DNA of 64,000 bases, from positions 27,906-91,905 of the forward strand of contig NZ_CANMIR010000014.1 of NCBI RefSeq assembly GCF_947498015.1, given 5' to 3'. Origin of the DNA: an uncultured Neptuniibacter sp. GTDB taxonomy: Bacteria; Pseudomonadota; Gammaproteobacteria; Pseudomonadales; Balneatricaceae. Below the pieces are notes generated by a model. That model made no database searches, had not been told where the DNA came from, and was given only the letters and a program-made list of their open reading frames with translations. A program made the translations under genes and the position numbers. This document shows, piece by piece, positions 54,451 to 63,155 of the stretch. Every line of letters starts with the position of its first letter. Within the stretch, counting starts at the first letter, position 1.

Positions 54451-55779
54451 TTATTTTGCGCCTAATGTTTCCATTACAAAAAGAGTCGTGATGCCAATAA
54501 GAAGCATGCATAACGTAAAGGGCAGCTGATTTCTGAGAATCTCTCTGGTCCGACAGTGGTAACGGGCTCTGAGAATCATATTGGTGCCACTGAAAACGCT
54601 GGTGGACATGGAGAGAGCTGTCGCATAAATATAAGCAACGGCCATGATCGTTGGGGTTGTGGTTACATCAGCGAGAAGACCTGCAAAAATCGCAACCACC
54701 GCGAGTTGGTTGATACCCAAAGAGGCAATGATCACGATTGCAACGAGGCAGATTGAGGCAACGGTGGCGTTGGTTTCGGTAAAGGGTAGGCCAATCAAGC
54801 CGACGCCAATGCAGGCTTTAACGCCAGCAGCGAGAAGTCCAGCGCTGAGAAATAGTGAAAGCTCTGTTCTGCTTTCACTCAATCGCTCGAAGATATGTTT
54901 ATGCAGTACCTGCCCACCCGATTTGAACCCCTGTTTACCCGTTACGATCATTAGAGGGATGATGACTGCAACGATCGAGACAAGAATGACTGTTGAGGTC
55001 TCAGGAAATATCCAGTTCAGGCATAAAACACTGCTGATCAGCGCCAGAGGAAGATGCAGGGTCGCTAGCTTCATAGGGTAGCCCTGATAGTTCTCAAACC
55101 GGCTCTGGTACCTGAAGCGAGCTTCTAGAATCGTACATAGGATACCAAGTGTGGCCAGAGGGATTGCAAAAGGGTAGATGTTCTTAACGTATGCGCCGGG
55201 TACCTGTTCAAGTACCAGGGGGGTGATGCTTAAGAAGGGAGACCATAGAACAGAAAGGCTGAAGCCGCGTGCAAGAATACTTTGTGACAGACGATCTATT
55301 TGACTGTTGCGTTGAAGCTGGTCACCGACAACGGGAATAGCGGAGAAGTTAGCCACAGAGGAGAAAAAGTGCATTCCCAGTAGTGTACTGAGGAAGCTTT
55401 TAAGGCCTTTTGAGGTCTGGCTAGCCTGGGGTTTGATCGCAAGGCTGATGAAACTGATTGCTGTTAGGAGCATTGCTAGTTTCATATGTTCATCCAGCAG
55501 TTCGATCAGTGTCGCAGGGGAGCCAAAGCTCCATGCCAGAACTGAACAGGCAAAGCCGGAAATCGCTAAGATCAGAATTAAAGGCCGTTGCTTCGCTTTA
55601 AGTCGTGGTAACTCGATAGCGACAAATAACCAGCCTAGCAAGGTTGCAGCAGAGAGAAGATCGCTTGCTATGAAGTAATCTGTCAGTGCGAGGGCCCACA
55701 TCAGGAACAGGATCGGTCCAGAAATTTTACTTCCAGGCCAATAAGTTAGCACTTTGTTTGTTAGGGGGTTGGTCGTCAT
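54451..55779 (-). CDS. Uncharacterised polytopic membrane protein of the HPA cluster
   Basis: A 442-residue protein with about 12 hydrophobic helices, with SVANFSAIPVVGDQLQRNSQI, GFSLSVLWSPFLSITPLVLEQ, GVGLIGLPFTETNATVASI and SVFSGTNMILRARY. The layout resembles ion-transporter-superfamily (ArsB/NhaD/DASS-like) carriers, with two halves around hairpin-like polar segments. I do not recognise a specific family. It is divergent from hpaH across a region with two palindromes, so it is probably a carrier for HPA or a pathway acid. Confidence 0.75.
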   Translation of the reverse strand: MTTNPLTNKVLTYWPGSKISGPILFLMWALALTDYFIASDLLSAATLLGWLFVAIELPRLKAKQRPLILILAISGFACSVLAWSFGSPATLIELLDEHMKLAMLLTAISFISLAIKPQASQTSKGLKSFLSTLLGMHFFSSVANFSAIPVVGDQLQRNSQIDRLSQSILARGFSLSVLWSPFLSITPLVLEQVPGAYVKNIYPFAIPLATLGILCTILEARFRYQSRFENYQGYPMKLATLHLPLALISSVLCLNWIFPETSTVILVSIVAVIIPLMIVTGKQGFKSGGQVLHKHIFERLSESRTELSLFLSAGLLAAGVKACIGVGLIGLPFTETNATVASICLVAIVIIASLGINQLAVVAIFAGLLADVTTTPTIMAVAYIYATALSMSTSVFSGTNMILRARYHCRTREILRNQLPFTLCMLLIGITTLFVMETLGAK

Positions 55780-55846
55780 TATCAGCCTGGAAGTCGATGG
55801 TCAGACTTAAGGATATCAATGAAACAAAATTTAAGCTGGAATTTCA

Positions 55847-55881
55847 TTAATATATTAAGTATATTGTAGTTAACATGTTAC
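55847..55881. promoter_or_regulatory. Tandem operators in the membrane-protein/hpaH divergent region
   Basis: An exact TTAATATATTAA lies at 55847-55858, and a second inverted repeat, GTTAACATGTTAC, at 55869-55881 (half-sites GTTAAC/GTTAC). They are 84-118 bases upstream of hpaH and 68-102 bases upstream of the minus-strand gene. Two sites 22 bases apart (two helical turns) suggest cooperative binding on one DNA face. Confidence 0.65.
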
Positions 55882-55964
55882 TTATGTTTTGTGCATAGGT
55901 AAATGAATTGCTTCAGGCATCAGGTGTGATCCACCTTTGCATCAGGTTAAAAACGAGGATGTTT

Positions 55965-56768
55965 ATGTTAACTCCGGAACAGATTAAAAATGCAGCCGAT
56001 CGTCTGTACAAGGCTGAGAATGAACGTCAGCAGATTCCAGCATTAACGTTGGAATACCCAGATATGACGATGGATGATTCTTATAAAATCCAGAAAGCCT
56101 GGGTTGATCGCAAGATCGCAGAAGGTGCGTCTGTTAGAGGGTATAAAATAGGTCTGACATCACGTGCGATGCAGATGGCTGTGAACATCGATCAGCCAGA
56201 TTACGGTGTTCTGCTGGATGATATGTTCTTCGATGATGGTGCTGAAATTAAAGCGTCTGACTTCCTTGATCCGCGTATCGAGGTTGAGTTGGCATTTGTA
56301 CTGAAAGATCGTCTGGAAGGTGAGAACGTAACTATTTTTGATGTTCTCAATGCTACAGATTACGTTGTTCCAGCCATCGAGCTGATTGCTGCGCGCTGCC
56401 ACCGTACGGATCCTGAAACGGGCTATACACGTAAGGTTCTGGATACGATCTCTGATAATGCTGCGAATGCAGGCATTATCCTGGGCGGGCGTCCGATTAA
56501 ACCGATGGATATCGATCTTCGTTGGGCGGGTTCTCTGTTGTACCTCAACGGTCAGATTGAAGAGACGGGTGTGGCTGCAGGTGTATTAGGCCATCCGGCA
56601 AACGGTATCTGCTGGGTATGTAAGCGTTTTGCACCACACGGTGTTGCGCTGGAGCCGGGCCAGGTTATTCTGGCGGGTTCTTTCACACGTCCGGTTCCAG
56701 TTAAAGCAGGCGATACGATTCACGCGGATTACGGCCCTCTGGGCGGTATCTCTGTGAAGTTCGTTTAA
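55965..56768 (+). CDS. hpaH: 2-Oxo-hept-4-ene-1,7-dioate hydratase
   Basis: A 267-residue hydratase matching E. coli HpaH across its length: [88 protein letters not shown] and [15 protein letters not shown]. It adds water to 2-oxohept-4-ene-1,7-dioate (metal-dependent). ATG 55965 is chosen with ACGAGG 8 bases upstream. It is the first gene of hpaH-I-G1-G2-E. Confidence 0.94.
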   Translation: MLTPEQIKNAADRLYKAENERQQIPALTLEYPDMTMDDSYKIQKAWVDRKIAEGASVRGYKIGLTSRAMQMAVNIDQPDYGVLLDDMFFDDGAEIKASDFLDPRIEVELAFVLKDRLEGENVTIFDVLNATDYVVPAIELIAARCHRTDPETGYTRKVLDTISDNAANAGIILGGRPIKPMDIDLRWAGSLLYLNGQIEETGVAAGVLGHPANGICWVCKRFAPHGVALEPGQVILAGSFTRPVPVKAGDTIHADYGPLGGISVKFV

Positions 56769-56788
56769 TCACACTGGAGCGTTTCAGA

Positions 56789-57595
56789 ATGGATCTTCCG
56801 GTAAACAAATTTAAGCAAGCGCTCAAAGGCGATAAACCTCTTTGGGGTTTGTGGCTGGGCCTTCCAGATGCTACTTGTGCTGAGATCGTTGCGGGATCTG
56901 GTTTCGACTGGTTGTTAATCGATAGCGAACATGCACCTTTTGAACTGGATTCTACGATGCGCCACCTGCAGGCAATTGCGCCTTACGGTGTGCCAGCGAT
57001 TGTCCGTCCAGAAGAGGGACGTACTGCTCTGCTTAAGCGTCTGCTCGATATCGGTGCTCAGACGTTGCTTGTACCTATGTGCGATACAGCTGAGCAGGCA
57101 CGTGAGCTGGTTAAGGCTGTGAAATATCCACCTCAGGGTGTTCGGGGTCTGGGCAGTTCTCTGGCGCGTGCGGCAAACTGGAACCGTATTCCAGGTTACC
57201 TGCAGAAAGCTAATGACGAGATCTGCCTGATCGTTCAGGCCGAGACTGTGACTGCGATGGAAAATCTGCAAGAGATCGCAGCGGTTGAAGGGGTTGATGG
57301 TGTCTTTATTGGCCCATCTGACCTGTCTGCATCCATGGGGCATATCGGTAATCCCGATCATCCAGAAGTCGTTGCAGCGATCGAAGGTGGCCTGAAGATT
57401 ATTAACGATGCAGGCAAAGCAGCAGGCCTTCTGTGTATAAACCCGGCTAAAGCGCACAACTATGTAGAGAAGGGCGCTAAGTTTGTAGGTATCGGTGTTG
57501 ATACGTTGCTGTTGAGTAACGCAGCAAAACAGTTGGCAGAAAGTTTCAAATCCGGCGAGAACAAAGCTGATTCAGCAGGTTCTAGCGGTTACTAA
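56789..57595 (+). CDS. hpaI: 4-Hydroxy-2-oxoheptane-1,7-dioate aldolase
   Basis: A 268-residue class II HpcH/HpaI aldolase with GLWLGLPDATCAEIVAGSGFDWLLIDSEHAPFE, TLLVPMCDTAEQAREL, GVRGLGSSLARAANWNRIPGYLQKAND and GVDGVFIGPSDLSASMG (metal-binding Glu/Asp). It cleaves the hydrated acid to pyruvate and succinate semialdehyde. It follows hpaH by 20 bases. Confidence 0.93.
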   Translation: MDLPVNKFKQALKGDKPLWGLWLGLPDATCAEIVAGSGFDWLLIDSEHAPFELDSTMRHLQAIAPYGVPAIVRPEEGRTALLKRLLDIGAQTLLVPMCDTAEQARELVKAVKYPPQGVRGLGSSLARAANWNRIPGYLQKANDEICLIVQAETVTAMENLQEIAAVEGVDGVFIGPSDLSASMGHIGNPDHPEVVAAIEGGLKIINDAGKAAGLLCINPAKAHNYVEKGAKFVGIGVDTLLLSNAAKQLAESFKSGENKADSAGSSGY

Positions 57596-57612
57596 TTTCT
57601 AGGTATTTAAAG

Positions 57613-58263
57613 ATGACTGACAATCCAATCGTAAAAGGTAAGTTAGTTTGTGTTGCGCTGAACGACGCTGATCAGTTCGAAGCGATGCAGGCAGAATTTA
57701 ACGAAGCACCTTACAAAAGTGCACCAACTCAGCCGGTTCTGTATTTCAAACCGCATAATACCTGGAGCACTGAAGGTGCTGAAGTAGAGTGGGCTGCTGA
57801 TGCCGACAGCATGGTTGTTGGTGCATCACTTGCTGTTGTGTTTGGTAAAGAGTGCTGCCGTGTAAGCCAGGAAGAAGCACTTGATTACGTAGGTGGTTAT
57901 ACGCTGGTTCATGATTTCTCTCTGCCAGAGAAAAGCTACTACCGTCCAGACATCAAAGGTAAGTGCCTGGATGGCAGCGCACCAATCGGTGGTGCGGTTG
58001 CAGCTGCTTCTGATGTTGCTGATCCACAGTCCCTTTCTGTTGTAACTAAAGTAAACGGCGAAATTGTTAATGATATGCCGGTTGCTCGCACGGTACGTGG
58101 TGTTGCAGAACTAATCAGTACGATCTCTTACATCATGACCCTACAGCCTGGTGACGTAATTGCTGTTGCTTTCCCTGGTAACCGCGCACCGGTTAACAAA
58201 GGCGACAAAGTAACATCTGAGATTGCTGGTGTTGTGTCTTTGAACAACCAGTTGGGTCAATAA
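57613..58263 (+). CDS. hpaG1: 5-Oxopent-3-ene-1,2,5-tricarboxylate decarboxylase/isomerase, half 1
   Basis: A 216-residue FAA-hydrolase-fold protein (VLYFKPHNTWSTEGAEVEW, DYVGGYTLVHDFSLPE, PGDVIAVAFPG), equivalent to the N-terminal half of E. coli HpaG, which is a single fused protein of about 430 residues. Here the halves are separate genes 14 bases apart, as in some pseudomonads. Confidence 0.88.
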   Translation: MTDNPIVKGKLVCVALNDADQFEAMQAEFNEAPYKSAPTQPVLYFKPHNTWSTEGAEVEWAADADSMVVGASLAVVFGKECCRVSQEEALDYVGGYTLVHDFSLPEKSYYRPDIKGKCLDGSAPIGGAVAAASDVADPQSLSVVTKVNGEIVNDMPVARTVRGVAELISTISYIMTLQPGDVIAVAFPGNRAPVNKGDKVTSEIAGVVSLNNQLGQ

Positions 58264-58277
58264 GAGGAGCTTAAAAC

Positions 58278-59051
58278 ATGAAACACGCACGCGTACTTTT
58301 TAACGGCTCCGAACTGGCTGTAACAGTAGAAGAAAACGGTCAACTGAAATCTAAGGCAGATGGTCAGCTGATAAATGAAGCGGATGTTCAGTGGTTATGC
58401 CCTGTGGAAAACCCAGGCACGATCTTCGCGCTGGGTCTTAACTATGCAGACCATGCTCGTGAATTGGCGTTTGAACCACCAAAAGAGCCACTGGTATTCC
58501 TGAAAGGCACGAACACCCTGACAGGTCACAAGCAGAACGCTTACCGCCCTGACAATATCGAATTCCAGCACTATGAGTGTGAGCTGGTGGCAGTAATCGG
58601 TAAAGAAGGTAAGAACATCTCACGTGAAGATGCAATGGATTACGTAGCGGGTTACACCGTTTGTAACGATTTTGCGATCCGTGACTACCTTGAAAACTAC
58701 TACCGTCCGAACCTGCGTGTTAAGAGCCGTGATTCTCTGCTGCCGATCGGTCCATATGTGATCGACAAAGAAGATGTAGGTGATATCTCTGATCTACGCG
58801 TAACAACACATGTTAATGGCGAGTTGACTCAGGATGGCACCACTAAGGATATCATTTTTGATGTGCCATTCCTGGTTGAATACCTGAGTAAAATTATGAC
58901 CCTGAAACCAGGTGACATGATTGCGACAGGTACGCCAGAAGGTCTGAAAGATATGCAGCCGGGTGACAAGGTTGTATGTGAGATCGAAAAAATAGGTGCC
59001 TTGGAAACTTACATCGTTTCCGAGCAGGAATTCTACGGCGACAAATACTAA
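58278..59051 (+). CDS. hpaG2: 5-Oxopent-3-ene-1,2,5-tricarboxylate decarboxylase/isomerase, half 2
   Basis: A 257-residue FAH-fold protein equivalent to the C-terminal half of HpaG: ALGLNYADHARELAFEPPKEPLVFLKG, HYECELVAVIGKEGKNIS, DYVAGYTVCNDF and PGDMIATGTPEGLKDMQPGD carry the metal site. It decarboxylates the tricarboxylate and isomerises the product. GAGG lies before the ATG. Confidence 0.92.
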   Translation: MKHARVLFNGSELAVTVEENGQLKSKADGQLINEADVQWLCPVENPGTIFALGLNYADHARELAFEPPKEPLVFLKGTNTLTGHKQNAYRPDNIEFQHYECELVAVIGKEGKNISREDAMDYVAGYTVCNDFAIRDYLENYYRPNLRVKSRDSLLPIGPYVIDKEDVGDISDLRVTTHVNGELTQDGTTKDIIFDVPFLVEYLSKIMTLKPGDMIATGTPEGLKDMQPGDKVVCEIEKIGALETYIVSEQEFYGDKY

Positions 59052-59184
59052 TCAGTATTTGAATTGTTGAACAATGACCCGGCATTTCAATCATGTCGGG
59101 TCTATCTGAACCAAATTGCAGCCTGAAGTTGCTGAATTGGCGAGTGAGCCTGGCAATTTCAGGTGAGAAGAGTGGAGAAGAGAG

Positions 59185-60705
59185 ATGAGCGCACAGCTGC
59201 AAGAGAATATCGCAAAAGCGGAAGGTTACCTGGCACGTTTCAAAGAAAACACGCTGGGACACTACATCAATGGTGAGTGGACGCTTGGTCAGGGTGAAAC
59301 GTTTGATAACACAACGCCTTTTGATCAGAGCTTCCTGGGTAAAGTGGCTGCAGCTACAGAAGCTGATGTAAACGCTGCCTGTGAAGCTGCTGAAGCTGCA
59401 GCGGCTGAGTGGGCTGCTACACCCGGTGCAGAGCGCCGTAAAATTCTTCACCGTCTGGGTGACGAGCTGGAAAAACGCGCTGAAGAGATCGCAATGGTTG
59501 AGTCTATGGACTGTGGCCAGGCAATCCGCTTTATGCGACAGGCTGCGGTTCGTGGTGCAGCCAATTTCCGCTTCTTCGCGGATCAGGCACCAGAAGCTCG
59601 CAATGGTCTGTCTCTACACCAGCAGGAACACACTAACTACACGGTTCGTAACCCAATCGGTCCTGTTGCAGTCATCACTCCTTGGAACACACCTTTCATG
59701 CTGTCTACCTGGAAGATCGCTCCAGCACTGGCAGCGGGCTGTACAGTTGTACACAAACCAGCAGAACTGAGCCCACTGACGGCGTCTATCCTGGCTGAGT
59801 GTGCAGAAGCTGCAGGTCTGCCAAAAGGTGTTTGGAACATGGTTAACGGTTTCGGCGCTGTTGCGGGTAAAACACTGACTGAGCATCCTGCAATTAAAGC
59901 AGTTGCACTGGTAGGTGACTCTGCGACAGGTAAACTGATCCAGGCTCAGACTGCTTCAACGCTGAAACGTCTGCACCTTGAACTGGGTGGTAAAAACCCG
60001 GTCATCGTATTCGATGATGCCGACTTTGATCGTGCGCTGGATGCGGTTGTATTCATGATCTACAGCCTGAACGGTCAGCGCTGCACAAGCTCCAGTCGTT
60101 TGTTGGTTCAGAGCGGTATCAAGGATAAGTTCCTGGCAGCACTGAAAGAGCGCGTTGCTAACATCAAGGTGGGTCACCCGCTGGATCCAGCAACAGAGGT
60201 TGGTCCGCTGGTTCACACAGGTCACTACGACAAAGTTACCAGCTACTTCGAAATCGCTAAGCAGGATGGTGCGACAGTAGCAGTCGGTGGTAAGTCTCTA
60301 CGTGACGAGATGGGCCCAGGTAACTTCGTAACTCCAACCCTGTTTGTTGAAGCGAAAAACAGCATGCGTATCGCTCAGGAAGAGATCTTTGGTCCTGTTC
60401 TGACGGCGATTGAGTTTGAAACTGAAGAGGAAGCAGTGAAACTGGCTAACGAGACTATCTACGGTCTGGCTGGCTACATCTGGACTTCTAATACGGGCCG
60501 CGCAATGCGTATGGCTGACAAAGTGGAAGCGGGCATGTTGTGGGTTAACTCTGAAAACAACCGTAACCTGCCTTCCCCATTTGGTGGCGTGAAGATGTCG
60601 GGTATCGGTCGTGATGGTGGTGACTGGAGCTTCGACTTCTACATGGAAACTAAAAACGTGTGTATCGCGCACGATACTCACCGCGTACCTGTACTGGGTC
60701 GCTAA
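59185..60705 (+). CDS. hpaE: 5-Carboxymethyl-2-hydroxymuconate semialdehyde dehydrogenase
   Basis: A 506-residue aldehyde dehydrogenase with ITPWNTPFMLSTWKIAPALAAGCTVVHKP, LELGGKNPVIVFDDADF, the catalytic Cys in LNGQRCTSSSRLLV, and FGGVKMSGIGRDGGDWSFDFYMETKNVCI, as in HpaE. It oxidises the ring-cleavage semialdehyde to the dicarboxylate. A terminator separates it from hpaF. Confidence 0.9.
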   Translation: MSAQLQENIAKAEGYLARFKENTLGHYINGEWTLGQGETFDNTTPFDQSFLGKVAAATEADVNAACEAAEAAAAEWAATPGAERRKILHRLGDELEKRAEEIAMVESMDCGQAIRFMRQAAVRGAANFRFFADQAPEARNGLSLHQQEHTNYTVRNPIGPVAVITPWNTPFMLSTWKIAPALAAGCTVVHKPAELSPLTASILAECAEAAGLPKGVWNMVNGFGAVAGKTLTEHPAIKAVALVGDSATGKLIQAQTASTLKRLHLELGGKNPVIVFDDADFDRALDAVVFMIYSLNGQRCTSSSRLLVQSGIKDKFLAALKERVANIKVGHPLDPATEVGPLVHTGHYDKVTSYFEIAKQDGATVAVGGKSLRDEMGPGNFVTPTLFVEAKNSMRIAQEEIFGPVLTAIEFETEEEAVKLANETIYGLAGYIWTSNTGRAMRMADKVEAGMLWVNSENNRNLPSPFGGVKMSGIGRDGGDWSFDFYMETKNVCIAHDTHRVPVLGR

Positions 60706-60771
60706 TTTTAAGCTGGCTGTCTGTGGTGATACAGGCGGCTGCTGAACGAGTCTATTGTTCGATAGTGCATT

Positions 60772-60810
60772 CCGTGGTTTGATCGAATTCGGCCAAACCA
60801 CGGCTTTTTA
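60772..60810 (+). terminator. Intrinsic terminator between hpaE and hpaF
   Basis: CCGTGGTTTG (60772-60781) and CAAACCACGG (60794-60803) form a perfect 10-bp stem followed by CTTTTTAC. Confidence 0.8.
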
Positions 60811-60846
60811 CTCTCGACTTATCTATCAGATAGAAGGAGACATCGC

Positions 60847-61245
60847 ATGCCTCATTTCATAATGGAATACTCTGCGAATCTCGATGATGATCTTGATATC
60901 CCCGCGCTGTTTGAAAAACTGAATGAAACAGCGATTGCTACCGGTGTATTTCCGATAGGCGGCATCCGTACGCGCGCAATCCGTTGTGAACATTTCAGAG
61001 TAGGCGAAGGCGATCCTGAAAATAGTTTTGTGCACCTGACTGCAAAAGTCGGGGCCGGACGTGAACCCGAGGTTCTCAAAGCTGCTTCAGATAAAGTGTT
61101 TGAGACTTTTACCGAAGCGCTGCAGCCAGTCTTCGATCGTCGCTATATGAGCATCGGTTTTGAGATGATCGAGCTGCACCCTGAGCGCAACTACAGAAAA
61201 AATAATATCCACGAGAAAATTGCCAAGATGAGAAATGATACATAG
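60847..61245 (+). CDS. hpaF: 5-Carboxymethyl-2-hydroxymuconate delta-isomerase
   Basis: A 132-residue tautomerase-superfamily protein starting MPHFIMEYSANL, with catalytic Pro2, GVFPIGGIRTRAIR, FVHLTAKVGAGRE, FEMIELHPERNYRKNNIH, matching HpaF. It shifts the double bond between HpaE and HpaG steps. GAAGGAGA precedes the ATG. It lies after a terminator and may be under separate or readthrough expression. Confidence 0.92.
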   Translation: MPHFIMEYSANLDDDLDIPALFEKLNETAIATGVFPIGGIRTRAIRCEHFRVGEGDPENSFVHLTAKVGAGREPEVLKAASDKVFETFTEALQPVFDRRYMSIGFEMIELHPERNYRKNNIHEKIAKMRNDT

Positions 61246-61273
61246 ATATCATTCATCCCGATTCTCGTAACAC

Positions 61274-61333
61274 CCGCACTCTCTGGAAAACAACTATTAC
61301 GGCTCTCAAGTAAGAGCTACCAGAGAAGTGCGG
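61274..61333. repeat. Nested inverted repeat between hpaF and the TRAP operon
   Basis: CCGCACTCTCTGG (61274-61286) pairs with CCAGAGAAGTGCGG (61320-61333) with one bulge, and an inner GCTCT/AGAGC stem (61302-61317) sits inside. No T-run follows, so it is not a simple terminator. It may be a transcript end, an RNA-stabilising structure or a regulatory element. Confidence 0.5.
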
Positions 61334-61430
61334 CTTGAAATTACCTGTTGAGATCACCTTGCAGGTTAGACAGAAGGCCGAAACCGTTAACAAAGGTAGG
61401 TATTAAGGTGCGCTCCGGAGAAGCGTTCTC

Positions 61431-61453
61431 GATTAATACTTAATATATTAATC
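61431..61453. promoter_or_regulatory. Exact TTAATATATTAA operator of the second TRAP operon
   Basis: TTAATATATTAA at 61440-61451 is exact, inside a larger inverted repeat GATTAATA/TATTAATC (61431-61453). It lies 33 bases upstream of the DctP start codon. Confidence 0.65.
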
Positions 61454-61483
61454 TTTTGTGTCGGTTGTATGAAGGAAACAAAA

Positions 61484-62497
61484 ATGAGCTTAAACAGATT
61501 GCTCGCCATTGGGCTATTTATGGTAATGGCTGGTCAGGCCGTTGCCGAAACTACACTCCGAGTAGGTAGTTGGTTGCCACCAACACACCCGCAAAATACT
61601 GTTGTATGGCCAACCTGGTCCAAGTGGGTTGAAGAAGCAACAGAGGGTCGAGTCAAAGTTGTTGTGGAATATGGTTTGGGCCACCCCAAAACTATGTTCG
61701 AACTGGTTGAAGATGGTGTCGTGGATGCTGCGTTCAGCTTCCATGGTTATGTACCTGGTCGTTTCAAATTGACGCAGGCAGTCGAACAGCCACTTCTGGG
61801 AGCCAGCGCTGAAGCCGCTTCGGTAGCCCACTGGAGAATCCATCAGAAATATTTCGCACAAGCAAACGAACATGATGGTCTGGAGTTGATCGGCCTGTTT
61901 ACGCATGGTCCGGGCCAGATCCATACAGCTAAGCCTGTGGCTTCCCTGAGTGAGCTTGACGGTAAGAAGATCCGTTTGGGTGGAGGTATCCAGGCTGAAC
62001 TGGGTCACCGCATGGGAGTCACGTCTGTTGGTGCTCCTGCTCCCAAAGTGTATGAAATGATGCAGCAAGGGGTGATCGATGGCGTGTTCATTCCGATGAT
62101 TGATCAGAAGTCTCTACGCCTTAAAGAGGTTGCGAAACATGTGATTGCACTTCCAGGTGGCATGTACCTTGGCAGCTTTGCAATTTTCATGAACCCGGAT
62201 TTCCTGGCAGATCTGGATGCTAAAGATCGTGATGCGATCCTGAGCGTGTCTGGTGAAAAGCTGTCTGCCATGGCCGGTAGAGCTTGGGATGCAGGCGATG
62301 TGGAAGGCTTAAAAGCAGCACAAGAGGCTGGCGTGAACGTTATACAGGTGAAAGAGGGTGATGCACTTTCACATGAATTTATCACGTTGACCCAGGGTAT
62401 GGACGATACATATCTGAAATCTGTTGAGAGTCGTGGCGTTGATGCGAAGAGAGCATTGATGGAACTGCGTCAGATTGCGGCCAGCTATAACAAATAA
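61484..62497 (+). CDS. TRAP transporter solute-binding protein (DctP type), HPA module
   Basis: A 337-residue periplasmic protein with a signal peptide (MSLNRLLAIGLFMVMAGQAVA, cut before ETT) and VGSWLPPTHPQN, GYVPGRFKLTQA, GLFTHGPGQIHT, KIRLGGGIQAELGH and ALPGGMYLGSF. It parallels the iac-module protein at 34512. The likely ligand is HPA (inferred). I chose ATG 61484 because AAGGA lies 7 bases upstream; ATG 61469 is the alternative. Confidence 0.9.
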   Translation: MSLNRLLAIGLFMVMAGQAVAETTLRVGSWLPPTHPQNTVVWPTWSKWVEEATEGRVKVVVEYGLGHPKTMFELVEDGVVDAAFSFHGYVPGRFKLTQAVEQPLLGASAEAASVAHWRIHQKYFAQANEHDGLELIGLFTHGPGQIHTAKPVASLSELDGKKIRLGGGIQAELGHRMGVTSVGAPAPKVYEMMQQGVIDGVFIPMIDQKSLRLKEVAKHVIALPGGMYLGSFAIFMNPDFLADLDAKDRDAILSVSGEKLSAMAGRAWDAGDVEGLKAAQEAGVNVIQVKEGDALSHEFITLTQGMDDTYLKSVESRGVDAKRALMELRQIAASYNK

Positions 62498-62604
62498 ATT
62501 TCATTGTTATCCCAGATAACAGAAAGTCATCGGTGAGTAATTACCTTTGGCTTTCGAATCGACAAGCAGGCTAACCAGCCAGCTTAAGAAAACAGGAGGC
62601 TTTT

Positions 62605-63120
62605 ATGGCATTAACTACCTGGATTCAATCTCACTACGAAGAGCAGGGTCCGGTTGCCTGGATCGCATTTCTGCTCGAACTGATTGCAGCGGTCACGCTC
62701 TTCTTACTAATGGCACTGACCTGTGCCGATGTTTTCGGTCGGTATTTCCTGGACAACGCGGTTGACGGTACAACTGAACTCACAGAGATGGGGATCGCGA
62801 TTCTTGTCTTTGCAGAGCTGCCTATTGTGACCTGGCGTGGCGGTCATGTTGTTGTGGATATCCTCGATAAGATGATGGGCAACACGGTGATCAAGGTACT
62901 TGGCCTGCTATCCGCATTTTTGATGTCCACGTCTTTGTATTTCCTGGCTGTACGTATTTACGAGTTAGCGGCACGTTCCATTCGTCGTGGTGAAGTGACG
63001 GAGTATCTGCAGATGCCGGTGGGATATATCGTTGAATATATCGCCATTATGAGCTGGGTCACTGCTGGGGCCATGATTACCTATGGTGTTTATAAACTCT
63101 TAGTTTCATCGCGTACTTAG
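62605..63120 (+). CDS. TRAP transporter small permease (DctQ type), HPA module
   Basis: A 171-residue, four-helix protein (ADVFGRYFLDNAVDGTTELTEMGIAILVFAELP, WRGGHVVVDILD), the small subunit of the TRAP transporter. CAGGAGG lies upstream of the ATG. It sits between the binding protein and the large permease. Confidence 0.9.
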   Translation: MALTTWIQSHYEEQGPVAWIAFLLELIAAVTLFLLMALTCADVFGRYFLDNAVDGTTELTEMGIAILVFAELPIVTWRGGHVVVDILDKMMGNTVIKVLGLLSAFLMSTSLYFLAVRIYELAARSIRRGEVTEYLQMPVGYIVEYIAIMSWVTAGAMITYGVYKLLVSSRT

Positions 63121-63155
63121 ACGATTGATGCTCTTAGCTCAACAGGAGTTCTAAT

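Noticed and set aside
58894..59451. Long antisense frames inside catabolic genes (e.g. 185 aa here; also 56915-57457, 61514-62068, 34923-35432)
   Set aside because: They mirror strongly coding genes on the other strand, lack ribosome binding sites and show no recognisable domains.
60847..61245. Possible 4-oxalocrotonate tautomerase instead of HpaF
   Set aside because: The 132-residue length and the segments GGIRTRA and ELHPERNYRKNN match the longer HpaF family, not the ~60-residue 4-OT family.
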